Below are positions 20,788 through 26,750 of a stretch of 28,991 nucleotides of DNA, piece by piece. Position 1 is the stretch's first letter. Each line of letters starts with the position of its first letter. Under the pieces are notes generated by a model. It did no database searches. It had not been told where the DNA came from and saw only the letters and a program-made list of their open reading frames with translations. The DNA is from a virus, in IMG/VR virus record IMGVR_UViG_3300047094_000669, positions 1 through 28,991 of that record; one strand, given 5' to 3'. The position numbers and the translations under genes were made by a program.

Positions 20788-20811
20788 CCTGAGCAAGATT
20801 TAAAACTGCTC
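20788..20811 (+). ncRNA. 24-nt hairpin element, copy 6
   Basis: Begins CCTGAGCAAG and ends AAAACTGCTC. It lies 15 nt after the DUF932 stop and four nt before the tRNA 5' end. Confidence 0.65.
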
Positions 20812-20815
20812 GCAA

Positions 20816-20892
20816 GATTCCATAGATCAATTGGTTAGATCGCTACCCTGTCACGGTAGAGGCTGCGGGTTCAAGTCCCGTTGGAATCGCCA
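20816..20892 (+). tRNA. tRNA-Asp (GTC), CCA encoded
   Basis: Acceptor GATTCCA (20816-20822) pairs with TGGAATC (20882-20888). Anticodon stem CTACC/GGTAG encloses CTGTCAC with GTC at 20850-20852. The T-arm is GCGGG-TTCAAGT-CCCGT and the D-arm GATC/GATC. Discriminator G and an encoded CCA (20890-20892) complete it. It probably shares the DUF932 transcript. Many local proteins are Asp-rich, which a phage tRNA-Asp could serve. Confidence 0.95.
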
Positions 20893-20986
20893 AGAAATAC
20901 GGGCCGGGCCTAGTTTAGATAATACTATTAATCATAAAACCTTATTAAGAGGAGATGAGATTTTTCCCAGACCTTTATTACGGTAG

Positions 20987-21015
20987 TTGCTATTTTTTCC
21001 CAGTTCGGGTACAAT
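20987..21015 (+). promoter_or_regulatory. Promoter of the 21-24 kb operon
   Basis: TTGCTA (20987-20992), 17-bp spacer, TACAAT (21010-21015). A direct repeat TTTTTCCCAG (20961 and 20995) flanks the -35 and could be an operator. No CRP-like site or TGTCAG. Confidence 0.6.
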
Positions 21016-21046
21016 TAATATATACCTACTACCAAAGGATACACCA

Positions 21047-21472
21047 GTGAGAGAAAGATCAAAAGGATATATCGGTCAGATAGTTGACGGCAAGAAGTTA
21101 GCAGTAATCGCTAATGGAATCTATAATCTACAGTATAGTAGCGACTTTAGTGAATGTACAGTAGACGGTTTGTTATTTGTTACCCTTGAAGAAAAAAATG
21201 TATACGGCGACAATAAGTATGCATTGGTTTGCTCAGAGGGTGTTGGCTGGGAGCAGGATACATTTGGCTGTCTAGAAGTACCAACAAACATTGGGCCTAT
21301 GGGCCTATGGAATGGCAGAGTGTTTATATCAGTAGACACCGTTAAAGAATGTCTAACAGATCAAACAGCAGATATCGCAGACTACATCCGTGTCTTTGGT
21401 GACAGACTAGATAATAACTGTTCCCTATGGCAATCCAAAATGTCAGTGGCAGAGGATACAATAGTAATATGA
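21047..21472 (+). CDS. Protein of unknown function, 141 aa
   Basis: GTG at 21047 follows AAAGGA and lies downstream of the promoter; an upstream in-frame TTG is inside the promoter. MRERSKGYIGQIVDGKKLAVIANGIYNLQYSSDFSECTVDGLLFV... is beta-rich with five cysteines and no known motif. Heads a long coupled operon ending at the terminator at 24555. Confidence 0.65.
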   Translation: MRERSKGYIGQIVDGKKLAVIANGIYNLQYSSDFSECTVDGLLFVTLEEKNVYGDNKYALVCSEGVGWEQDTFGCLEVPTNIGPMGLWNGRVFISVDTVKECLTDQTADIADYIRVFGDRLDNNCSLWQSKMSVAEDTIVI

Positions 21473-21705
21473 CAACAGAAATCACAGAAAACCCTGAAAT
21501 GTACGCAGACTACTATTCTTGCGACCTTGCTATCTCTATTACAAATATCAAGGCTAAGAATAGACACCACGCAGAAGCCGTTATGCAAACCTTCATAGAT
21601 GAGATTGCTAAAGTAATGGATGATGAACTTAGTTGGGATGATGCCCAATGGGATATAGAGGAAAATGTATTCCTACCTGAACTAGGAGAGTGGCACACAA
21701 AATGA
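21469..21705 (+). CDS. Acidic protein of unknown function, 78 aa
   Basis: ATG at 21469 overlaps the previous stop (ATGA); a longer frame would overlap it by 46 nt. MTTEITENPEMYADYYSCDLAISITNIKAKNRHHAEAVMQTFIDEIAKVMDDE... suggests strand-helix order, with a very acidic tail. Unknown function. Confidence 0.65.
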   Translation: MTTEITENPEMYADYYSCDLAISITNIKAKNRHHAEAVMQTFIDEIAKVMDDELSWDDAQWDIEENVFLPELGEWHTK

Positions 21706-21863
21706 GTACAACATTCAAACCTTACACAATACACGAACTCGTAGAGGCTATCTATGAGGAAAATTACTCACACTTTGATTTCATAGAAAATATGAACGGT
21801 GGAGATTGTGACTGCCACCTATGTATGACTATGAATACTATTATTAGATATTGGGGAGAGTAA
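21702..21863 (+). CDS. Small protein with CDCHLC motif, 53 aa
   Basis: ATGA overlap. Helical N-terminus, then GGDCDCHLCMTMNTIIRYW; the GGxCxCxxC cluster suggests a zinc or redox site, and such short proteins are frequent in actinophages. Unknown function. Confidence 0.62.
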   Translation: MSTTFKPYTIHELVEAIYEENYSHFDFIENMNGGDCDCHLCMTMNTIIRYWGE

Positions 21864-21952
21864 TGACTAGAGAAGATCTTATTGTAATGTGTGAGGAATC
21901 AATCAATACCCTTGAAGAAGTCCGTGCTTATCTAGTTAATCAGGGGGACTAA
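21863..21952 (+). CDS. 29-residue acidic helical mini-protein
   Basis: MTREDLIVMCEESINTLEEV...; TAATG overlaps at both ends support translation. One amphipathic helix. Unknown function. Confidence 0.5.
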   Translation: MTREDLIVMCEESINTLEEVRAYLVNQGD

Positions 21953-22092
21953 TGCTAGGTTACACTAAAGAACAATTTCAAGATATCATTAGCGGTCTTT
22001 GTGGTATTGAGGCAAGTGGTGAAGATGTAGCCGCAATTAATAAAGCATTAGACTTTCTTGACGGTCTATGGGCAGAAGGGTACTTTGACTAA
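21952..22092 (+). CDS. 46-residue acidic protein
   Basis: MLGYTKEQFQDIISGLCGIEASGEDVAAINKALDFLDGLWAEGYFD; TAATG overlaps at both ends. Two predicted helices. Unknown function. Confidence 0.58.
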   Translation: MLGYTKEQFQDIISGLCGIEASGEDVAAINKALDFLDGLWAEGYFD

Positions 22093-22292
22093 TGCATATT
22101 GAATCCCGTGAAATTACATACCGCTCAGTTGTCGAGCAGATCTTCTTTGAAGATGAAACAGAATTAGTAGTCACAGTTGGTTGGCCTGAAGGTCAGGAAC
22201 ACGACTTGGATATTAGTTACGATTGGGTAACAGGAGAGCCTGAGTATCTACAAGAGTACTTGGTCAATGTCAGTGCTGGACGGTACAATTAA
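22092..22292 (+). CDS. Acidic beta-rich protein, 66 aa
   Basis: MHIESREITYRSVVEQIFFEDETELVVTVGWPEGQEHDLDISYDWVTGEPEYL...; TAATG overlap with the upstream gene. Likely a small beta sandwich. Unknown function. Confidence 0.62.
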   Translation: MHIESREITYRSVVEQIFFEDETELVVTVGWPEGQEHDLDISYDWVTGEPEYLQEYLVNVSAGRYN

Positions 22293-22295
22293 ATT

Positions 22296-22517
22296 ATGAC
22301 ACGATCATCACGCTTTATAGAATATATGAAGTTACATCTAATTAGTCTTAATCAAGATTATGAGAAATTCTATGAGGACTACTTAAATGATACTAACTAC
22401 TACCAAGAAGATATAGATAATATCAGGGGACAGATCAAGGCTACTAAGCACCTCTTGTCAGTGGCTCTCGATATAATGGAACAAAGCAACCAAGGAGAGT
22501 GGGCAATCAATGAGTGA
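22296..22517 (+). CDS. Helical protein, 73 aa
   Basis: MTRSSRFIEYMKLHLISLNQDYEKFYEDYLNDTNYYQEDIDNIRGQIKATKHLLSVAL...; nearly all helix, coiled-coil-prone. Three bases after the previous stop and overlapping the next gene by 8 nt. Unknown function. Confidence 0.62.
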   Translation: MTRSSRFIEYMKLHLISLNQDYEKFYEDYLNDTNYYQEDIDNIRGQIKATKHLLSVALDIMEQSNQGEWAINE

Positions 22518-22749
22518 GAAGTATCCCTTTATACCAGAACATTTAACTAAAGCATTAGAGGACACCTCTATCCCATTAATCGATATAATGCACGGAGAAC
22601 TTAAGAATCTTATTCTTGAATGGGAAAGCAAAGAGTTTGAGGATTGGCAATATGCCGAGGGATATATGGACTGCTTGACAGATCTATACGCTATGACCTA
22701 TAATTTATCTATAGACCGCAAGCGAATAGAGGAGACCCAAAATGCCTAA
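22510..22749 (+). CDS. Helical acidic protein, 79 aa
   Basis: AAGGAG precedes the ATG. MSEKYPFIPEHLTKALEDTSIPLIDIMHGELKNLILEWESKEFEDWQYAEGYMDCLTDLYAMTYN...; the W-x-YAEGYMDCL segment resembles small phage proteins of similar size. Unknown function. Confidence 0.62.
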   Translation: MSEKYPFIPEHLTKALEDTSIPLIDIMHGELKNLILEWESKEFEDWQYAEGYMDCLTDLYAMTYNLSIDRKRIEETQNA

Positions 22750-22921
22750 ATGCTTAGACTGTGGCCAGATAGAACGATTCTGGTATACCGAGACTGGACA
22801 CAAACTTGGTATCTATACGGCTGACGGAATGTTAGAGGATGTAGAGACTGACCAATGGGAGGAAGTTACAGAGGGTGAGTGTGAGCCGTGTGGCTCCAAG
22901 AACATTGAGGGCAAACTGTGA
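22742..22921 (+). CDS. Zinc-ribbon-like protein, 59 aa
   Basis: MPKCLDCGQIERFWYTE...GECEPCGSKNIEGKL; CLDC (4-7) and CEPC (47-50) flank a beta-rich core, typical of a zinc ribbon. Overlaps neighbours by 8 and 4 nt. Unknown function. Confidence 0.65.
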   Translation: MPKCLDCGQIERFWYTETGHKLGIYTADGMLEDVETDQWEEVTEGECEPCGSKNIEGKL

Positions 22922-23277
22922 GCACCCTTCTTGAACTAGACTTTGATGTATGGTTTGATACCTACAAGCCAATCCCTAATAATATAAACCCTGATTCATC
23001 CTTTGGTGGGTATATGTTTGAAACCTATGGGAATGAGTATGAGTTTATAAAGAAGGCTAAGGATAATTATATCTGGACCTATGGGGACGGAGACGACGGT
23101 GGGACTTATGTATGGAGTGGCTGGTCTTTTGTTAATAGGATTGGTTATTTTATTACTGAGGTCCCCTTTTCTGAAGGGGTAGATGTTCAAGTCTTAGTAT
23201 CTGAACCTGACTTGACTTGTGAAGCCTGTGATGAGACAATTGATATAGGACACCAACACCAATGCGAGGAGCAATAA
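22918..23277 (+). CDS. Protein with C-terminal metal-binding cluster, 119 aa
   Basis: GTG start overlapping the previous TGA. The body is aromatic and acidic (GDGDDGGTYVWSGWSFVNRIGYFITEVPF), and the tail CEACDETIDIGHQHQC has Cys and His suited to zinc. Unknown function. Confidence 0.62.
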   Translation: MSTLLELDFDVWFDTYKPIPNNINPDSSFGGYMFETYGNEYEFIKKAKDNYIWTYGDGDDGGTYVWSGWSFVNRIGYFITEVPFSEGVDVQVLVSEPDLTCEACDETIDIGHQHQCEEQ

Positions 23278-23607
23278 ATGCAAGCAACACTATCAGACCT
23301 AGTTTTAGCAGGACACTTCGGAGTTGACTCAGGACAAGCAATGGTAGGCGACCCCTGCTATCTTGACCAATGGAAAACAGATGAAGGCGTAGAGTGGAAT
23401 CTAGAAGGTAAAGAGGGCCAATATACATACCAAGGTGCTAGCGCCACTACAATCTCTAATCACTTTGGCGAACTAGGATTAGGATCTGCTGTAGTATTTA
23501 ATACAGGCTATGGTGACGGATACTACCCTGTGTATGTTCAGATGAATGATGACGGCCGTGTTTCTAAGGTTGTAATTGACTTCGAAGGAGATATCAATGA
23601 AGGCTGA
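23278..23607 (+). CDS. GDPCY-type conserved phage protein, 109 aa
   Basis: GAGGAG precedes the ATG, which directly follows the previous stop. GHFGVDSGQAMVGDPCYLDQW (12-32) and FNTGYGDGYYPVYVQMNDDGRVSKVVIDF (72-100) are conserved blocks of a small beta-rich family seen in phages and bacteria, possibly related to DUF4241. No activity known. Confidence 0.68.
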   Translation: MQATLSDLVLAGHFGVDSGQAMVGDPCYLDQWKTDEGVEWNLEGKEGQYTYQGASATTISNHFGELGLGSAVVFNTGYGDGYYPVYVQMNDDGRVSKVVIDFEGDINEG

Positions 23608-23938
23608 AATGGACTTACAAGAAAAGATCCGTATGCAAGACACATACACTGAGATTGAAGGTATCATTGAGAAGATTAGTAAACTTCCTGTAGGCCTGCC
23701 CTTAGTTTGGGTATATGCTTGGGATGTTGCTAGAGACCTATATATGAGCATACAAGAAGGCTCCGAACCAGATTACTGCACTACAGAGGACATAGAGGAT
23801 GTATGGCAGATGTTTTGGAAGGACGCAGACAAGAACCGCTTCTCTTTAGAGTATGGGGCAGAAGGCCTATATGATCACATCCGTGATTGGATGACTGACA
23901 AAGAAATTATCTATGAGGTGGACGAAGATGATAACTAA
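23597..23938 (+). CDS. Acidic protein of unknown function, 113 aa
   Basis: ATG at 23597 is preceded by AAGGAG inside the end of the previous gene; the longer in-frame start is less likely. MKAEMDLQEKIRMQDTYTEIEGIIEKISKLP... then DYCTTEDIEDVWQMFWKDADK and a very acidic tail. Helical. Unknown function. Confidence 0.63.
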   Translation: MKAEMDLQEKIRMQDTYTEIEGIIEKISKLPVGLPLVWVYAWDVARDLYMSIQEGSEPDYCTTEDIEDVWQMFWKDADKNRFSLEYGAEGLYDHIRDWMTDKEIIYEVDEDDN

Positions 23939-24101
23939 TAGATTAGAGAAACATCTAAGCGAGTACACACTTGCCGAACTATCCTTGGCCCTATGTGAAT
24001 GGTGCCTAGACCCTGATATGAATATGTCTGAATATATGTGTCCTAACTGCTACAAGGACGACGAGCAGATCTGTGTTGAATGCTGTGGCTGCGATGAGTA
24101 A
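23928..24101 (+). CDS. Cys-rich small protein, 57 aa
   Basis: ATG at 23928 follows GAGGTGG. A helical first half, then CEWC, CPNC and CVECCGC: a dense cysteine cluster likely to bind zinc. Overlaps the gene before by 11 nt. Confidence 0.62.
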   Translation: MITNRLEKHLSEYTLAELSLALCEWCLDPDMNMSEYMCPNCYKDDEQICVECCGCDE

Positions 24102-24168
24102 TTGGACACAGCCTTCGCTATTTGATATGATTGAAGAAAACACCTACGACCTAAAGGAGAACAAGTAA
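24094..24168 (+). CDS. 24-residue mini-protein
   Basis: MSNWTQPSLFDMIEENTYDL...; overlaps both neighbours (8 and 1 nt). The W-x-QPSLFD-x-I opening recurs, as I recall, in very short actinophage proteins, which supports it as real. Unknown function. Confidence 0.5.
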   Translation: MSNWTQPSLFDMIEENTYDLKENK

Positions 24169-24554
24169 TGGGAGCAAGAATCAACTTTGTATTCAAGGAC
24201 TCAGAGCCTGCAGTAGGGGAGCCTGCCGCTTGGGTAGTCCTTTACTCACACTGGGGAGCAGACACTTGGCGGTATGACATTGCTAATGCTATTAATCACG
24301 CTGCAATACGTATTGGTATTAATGATCACTCATACAGTACTCGAATGATGATTAGTTATCTTATGTCTGATAGTATCTTGGACGAATACGGCTATGGTAT
24401 ATACGCTATAACTAACAGTGGGTCAATGGATTTATATCACGAGACCGTGGTTATTGATCTAGTTAACAAAACTGTTGACGGTACACCATTCCCAGAATTT
24501 ATTGAGCAAGCATTTTTGGCTGAGCAAGATAGGGGTAGGGTCATCCCTGTCTAA
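24168..24554 (+). CDS. Conserved phage protein of unknown function, 128 aa
   Basis: AAAGGAG precedes the ATG. MGARINFVFKDSEPAVGEPAAWVVLYSHWGADTWRYDIANAINHA... alternates strands and helices, with a W-VLYSHWG core that recalls small phage proteins of this size. Last gene of the operon begun at 21047; a strong terminator follows. Confidence 0.65.
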   Translation: MGARINFVFKDSEPAVGEPAAWVVLYSHWGADTWRYDIANAINHAAIRIGINDHSYSTRMMISYLMSDSILDEYGYGIYAITNSGSMDLYHETVVIDLVNKTVDGTPFPEFIEQAFLAEQDRGRVIPV

Positions 24555-24602
24555 GGGTGAGGGGGCAATGCTGTGGTGGGCTTGCCCTCTCCCACTTTTT
24601 TT
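24555..24602 (+). terminator. Strong intrinsic terminator
   Basis: GAGGGGGCAA pairs with TTGCCCTCTC (10 bp, one G-T) around a 13-nt loop, followed by CCAC and seven T. Ends the 21-24.5 kb operon. Confidence 0.85.
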
Positions 24603-24610
24603 GATAGAAT
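24582..24610 (+). promoter_or_regulatory. Promoter embedded in the terminator
   Basis: TTGCCC (24582-24587, in the terminator's right arm), 17-bp spacer, TAGAAT (24605-24610) preceded by TGA; the ATG follows after five nt, so the next gene is nearly leaderless. Confidence 0.55.
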
Positions 24611-24615
24611 GGAGT

Positions 24616-24855
24616 ATGATGAGTAGAGTTACAAGACTTAGAGCAAGCAGGGAAGAAAAGGTTGCCCAATCCATTGGGCGATTGCTTTCTGACTTTAGCC
24701 TTGATCTAGAGGCTATTGGTAAATACTTAGCAACCGCAAATCCATATGTCGTTTATGCAAGGGCATTGGAAGTATTAGAAGCAACCCAGTATAATAAAGA
24801 TGTAGCAGAATATAGAGAGATAGGAAAATACTATGGCAACGACCTTTTTAAATAA
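24616..24855 (+). CDS. Basic helical protein, 79 aa
   Basis: MMSRVTRLRASREEKVAQSIGRLLSDFSLDLEAIGKYLATANPYVVYARALEVLEATQYN...; I start just after the -10 at 24605 because a longer frame would run back through the terminator. The N-terminus is basic and the rest helical. Unknown function. Confidence 0.6.
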   Translation: MMSRVTRLRASREEKVAQSIGRLLSDFSLDLEAIGKYLATANPYVVYARALEVLEATQYNKDVAEYREIGKYYGNDLFK

Positions 24856-25099
24856 AGTAGAGATACTAAGTCAGTTCTGGAACGCCTACGAAAATGATGA
24901 AGAGTACGAAGACTTTTGTGAGTATAACGATATTGGTTTGCCAATTGCCAACGCAGCCAGTAAAGGTTTGTGTTCTATAACAACTGACGGCGAAGTATTT
25001 ATTGAGGAGACTTGGGAATTATTTCTTGAGTTTTTAAATATTGAGGATAAAGGGTTTGAAACTCTTAGCGATATACTGGGAGATAGGAAAATATTATAG
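24833..25099 (+). CDS. Acidic 88-aa protein, tandem paralogue 1
   Basis: MATTFLNKVEILSQFWNAYENDEEYEDFCEYNDIGLPIANAASKGLCSITTDGEVFIEETWELFLEFLNIEDKGFE... aligns end to end with the next gene. Shared core: F/YNDIGLP, KGLC, TDGE, IEETWELF. Seen in phages as an all-helical unknown protein. Overlaps the gene before by 23 nt. Confidence 0.68.
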   Translation: MATTFLNKVEILSQFWNAYENDEEYEDFCEYNDIGLPIANAASKGLCSITTDGEVFIEETWELFLEFLNIEDKGFETLSDILGDRKIL

Positions 25100-25365
25100 T
25101 GACAGACTTTTCTAAGAAGTGTGAAATATTAGGTTCGCTATATGCAAACTATGGAGACGACCCAGAGTTTAAAGATTTCGTAGAGTTCAACGATTTAGGT
25201 TTGCCACTTGCCTACCTATCTAACGAAGGGCTTTGCGAGTCATCTACTGACGGAGAACGATACATTGAGGAAACTTGGACACTCTTTGTAAAATCACTTG
25301 GTCTTGATGACACAGGGTTTGAAGACATTGACGAAATGTTTCAAGCCGCACTTGACAATAAGTAA
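25099..25365 (+). CDS. Acidic 88-aa protein, tandem paralogue 2
   Basis: GTG start overlapping the last base of paralogue 1. MTDFSKKCEILGSLYANYGDDPEFKDFVEFNDLGLPLAYLSNEGLCESSTDGERYIEETW... has the same length and motifs as paralogue 1. Diverged tandem duplicate of unknown function; last gene of the long rightward array. Confidence 0.68.
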   Translation: MTDFSKKCEILGSLYANYGDDPEFKDFVEFNDLGLPLAYLSNEGLCESSTDGERYIEETWTLFVKSLGLDDTGFEDIDEMFQAALDNK

Positions 25366-25591
25366 TTAGTGATCCCCCTGCCGCTCTGCGGCGGGTGGGG
25401 CCGGGCTTCGGACAATTCGGACATTTAGTGCAAACCTCCCAAACCTTATTTTCCCCAAACCACATTACGAAGACATGTAAAAAATCCCTGAACTTTTTTT
25501 CATAAAAAACATTACGATGGTTTGCAAAAAATTGCTGGAAGTATATCACCAAACCTTATATCAGAAAAACCTTTTTATGTCAAACCAGGTG

Positions 25592-25597
25592 TATAAT
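25592..25597 (+). promoter_or_regulatory. Leaderless promoter -10
   Basis: TATAAT followed by six nt and the ATG at 25604. No clear -35. Confidence 0.5.
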
Positions 25598-25603
25598 GGT
25601 TTT

Positions 25604-25810
25604 ATGGGAAGAAACTATTTTTCTAAATACGGTGGTCCTTGTTTTATAAACAATGGTTTTTCTAATCATACAGAAGAACAAACTTGTATTGATCCTAACT
25701 GTTCTACTACTATGGCTAAGATTAAGAAGTTCTTTAGCTCCCGCCGCAAAAAGGAACAGGCTTTCTTTTATACTAAGCCTAGTTGTCTCCCTCCAAACAA
25801 AGAAGAATAG
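25604..25810 (+). CDS. Basic small protein, 68 aa
   Basis: Start at ATG 25604 is set by the TATAAT six nt upstream; a longer frame lacks a signal. MGRNYFSKYGGPCFINNGFSNHTEEQTCIDPNCSTTMAKIKKFFSSRRKKEQAFF... has C13, a C-x4-C pair and a basic second half, so it might bind nucleic acid. It sits inside the repeat-rich region. Unknown function. Confidence 0.5.
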   Translation: MGRNYFSKYGGPCFINNGFSNHTEEQTCIDPNCSTTMAKIKKFFSSRRKKEQAFFYTKPSCLPPNKEE

Positions 25811-25827
25811 TCTTATCAGACATTACG

Positions 25828-25852
25828 ATCCCCTGCGTTTTTTGCGGGGGAT
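25828..25852. terminator. Hairpin flanked by ATTACGA repeats
   Basis: ATCCCCTGC and GCGGGGGAT form a 9-bp stem around GTTTTTT. It follows the 25604 gene and so may end it, though no T-run comes after the stem. ATTACGA lies just before and just after it. Confidence 0.5.
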
Positions 25853-25857
25853 TACGA

Positions 25858-26245
25858 AAGATATACCAAATCCCCTAGTATAATACATAACAAATAGACA
25901 AACCTTTTTTCCTGGTTTTCTAGAAATTATCAAACCTTTTATATATTTTTTCCTGGTTTTCTGTAGATTTATTGGACATTTTGGAGCATTTTGTATAGGG
26001 TCTTTTAGGCTATAAAGGTTTGACAAATAGGAGGTTTGGGGGTATAATCCGCTATAAAGGTTTGGGGATATGAAGGTTTGGAGGTTTGGACATTACGAGG
26101 CCATCTGTCTAAATGCTCAATGCTCCATTTCACTCCACTTTCCTCCACTCTAAGAAAATCTAAAAAATATCAGTAAGATCTATCTGTGGATAAACCTGTG
26201 GATAACTCCAATATCAAACCAGAAAAACCTCTCAAAACCACCCGA
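25858..26245. other. Gene-free interval
   Basis: Contains the GGTTTG repeats, two TATAAT-like hexamers (25879, 26043), a pyrimidine-rich stretch (26120-26150) and the DnaA boxes. No coding frame is convincing on either strand. Confidence 0.55.
26185..26205. promoter_or_regulatory. Two tandem DnaA boxes
   Basis: TGTGGATAA at 26185-26193 and 26197-26205, both matching the TTATCCACA consensus on the minus strand, with a 12-bp period. Confidence 0.65.
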
Positions 26246-26274
26246 TTGACAGGTCGATCACTTCCTGGTATCCT
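26246..26274 (+). promoter_or_regulatory. Promoter of a leaderless gene
   Basis: TTGACA (26246-26251), 17-bp spacer, TATCCT (26269-26274), then six nt to ATG 26281. Best -35 in the window. Confidence 0.7.
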
Positions 26275-26280
26275 ATATAT

Positions 26281-26469
26281 ATGAGACCAAAACCAATGAC
26301 AAAAGTAGAAATCAATACACAAACCAGCAAATGGAGATTCCTAGATCTGGAACTAAATGTGTATTCATCAGAGGAATATAAGACCAGATTAGATGCTGTT
26401 AAGGCTGCATCAAAGTATCGTTCAAAGCACAATATCAACAAGAAAATAAAAAACGGTACACGCTCTTAG
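26281..26469 (+). CDS. Small basic protein, 62 aa
   Basis: MRPKPMTKVEINTQTSKWRFLDLELNVYSSEEYKTRLDAVKAASKYRSKHNINKKIK...; very basic, helical C-terminal half. Leaderless start. Close to the putative origin, so DNA or RNA binding is possible but unproven. Confidence 0.6.
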   Translation: MRPKPMTKVEINTQTSKWRFLDLELNVYSSEEYKTRLDAVKAASKYRSKHNINKKIKNGTRS

Positions 26470-26472
26470 TAT

Positions 26473-26568
26473 ATGCGTATAATCATATGTCCTAAGTGCA
26501 AAAGAGAAATCCAGGTCAAATCCTCATTCGCCTATATGACCTTATATAACCATAGTAAGGTTTGTTAG
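26473..26568 (+). CDS. 31-residue zinc-knuckle mini-protein
   Basis: MRIIICPKCKREIQVKSSFAYMTLYNHSKVC; CPKC plus H and C (HSKVC) gives a C2HC zinc finger. Starts shortly after the previous stop. No ribosome-binding site seen. Confidence 0.48.
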   Translation: MRIIICPKCKREIQVKSSFAYMTLYNHSKVC

Positions 26569-26618
26569 TTATACTAGGGAAGATGGCTTCCTTGACTTCC
26601 CCCGATTTTTAGATATGA

Positions 26619-26624
26619 TACAAT
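26619..26624 (+). promoter_or_regulatory. Leaderless promoter -10
   Basis: ATGATACAAT (TACAAT at 26619-26624) followed by six nt and ATG 26631. TTGACT at 26592 is 21 bp away, too far for a normal -35. Confidence 0.5.
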
Positions 26625-26630
26625 GAATGT

Positions 26631-26750
26631 ATGACAACATGTTTTTACTGTGATAAGGAAGGCACCCATCTCGATACCGTTAAGGATGAATCTGGATACA
26701 AGGTTTTGGCTGTCTGCTTTTCACACCTCAAAGTCGGACTATCCAGCTAA
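26631..26750 (+). CDS. 39-residue zinc-binding mini-protein
   Basis: MTTCFYCDKEGTHLDTVKDESGYKVLAVCFSHLKVGLSS; CFYC and C/H near the end (VCFSH) suggest one zinc site. Leaderless start. Unknown function. Confidence 0.52.
   Translation: MTTCFYCDKEGTHLDTVKDESGYKVLAVCFSHLKVGLSS

Larger units (their letters stand above)
13274..25406. repeat. GGCC-S-GGCC motif family, nine copies
   Basis: GC islands in AT-rich gaps: GGCCCGGCC at 13274; GCCCGGC at 13611; GGCCCGGC at 14584 and 15649; GGCCGGGCC at 17054, 19611 and 20902; GGCCGGGGC at 17506; GGCCGGGC at 25399. The 19609-19621 copy is a perfect 13-nt dyad, GCGGCC-G-GGCCGC. All are between genes, most near an operon end and before a promoter. Could be weak terminators, protein sites or methylation sites; not decided. 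Confidence 0.7.
13716..25427. repeat. ATGTCCG motif family in promoter regions
   Basis: AAATGTCCGATTT occurs at 13716 and 19660. Variants are at 14751 (ATGTCCGAATTT) and 17515 (AAAATGTCCGTTTT), and an inverted copy is at 25408-25427. At 14743, 17517 and 25408 the TGTC(C/T) core is doubled with a 9-bp period. All are upstream of promoters or operon ends, so a regulator site is plausible. Confidence 0.55.
25399..26240. repeat. Repeat-rich region, possible replication origin
   Basis: About fourteen CAAACC/GGTTTG cores occur here: those left of about 25.95 kb read mostly CAAACC, those right of 26.0 kb GGTTTG, including two CTATAAAGGTTTG copies (26011, 26052). ATTACGA occurs five times (25464, 25511, 25822, 25851, 26092). 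AT-rich tracts, a TTTTTTCCTGGTTTTCT direct repeat (25914, 25949) and two DnaA boxes (26185-26205) follow. Except for one small gene (25604) it is non-coding. Confidence 0.5.

Noticed and set aside
20956-21050. 31-codon frame after AAGAGGAG
   Set aside because: The ribosome-binding site touches the ATG, the frame runs through the promoter at 20987-21015, and the composition is not protein-like.
24505-24535. Further copies of GAGCAAG resembling the 24-nt element
   Set aside because: They lie within the coding sequence at 24168-24554 and lack the AAACTGCTC half.
25430-26100. Insertion sequence or transposon ends
   Set aside because: No transposase frame or terminal inverted repeats with target duplications; the short cores look like iterons.
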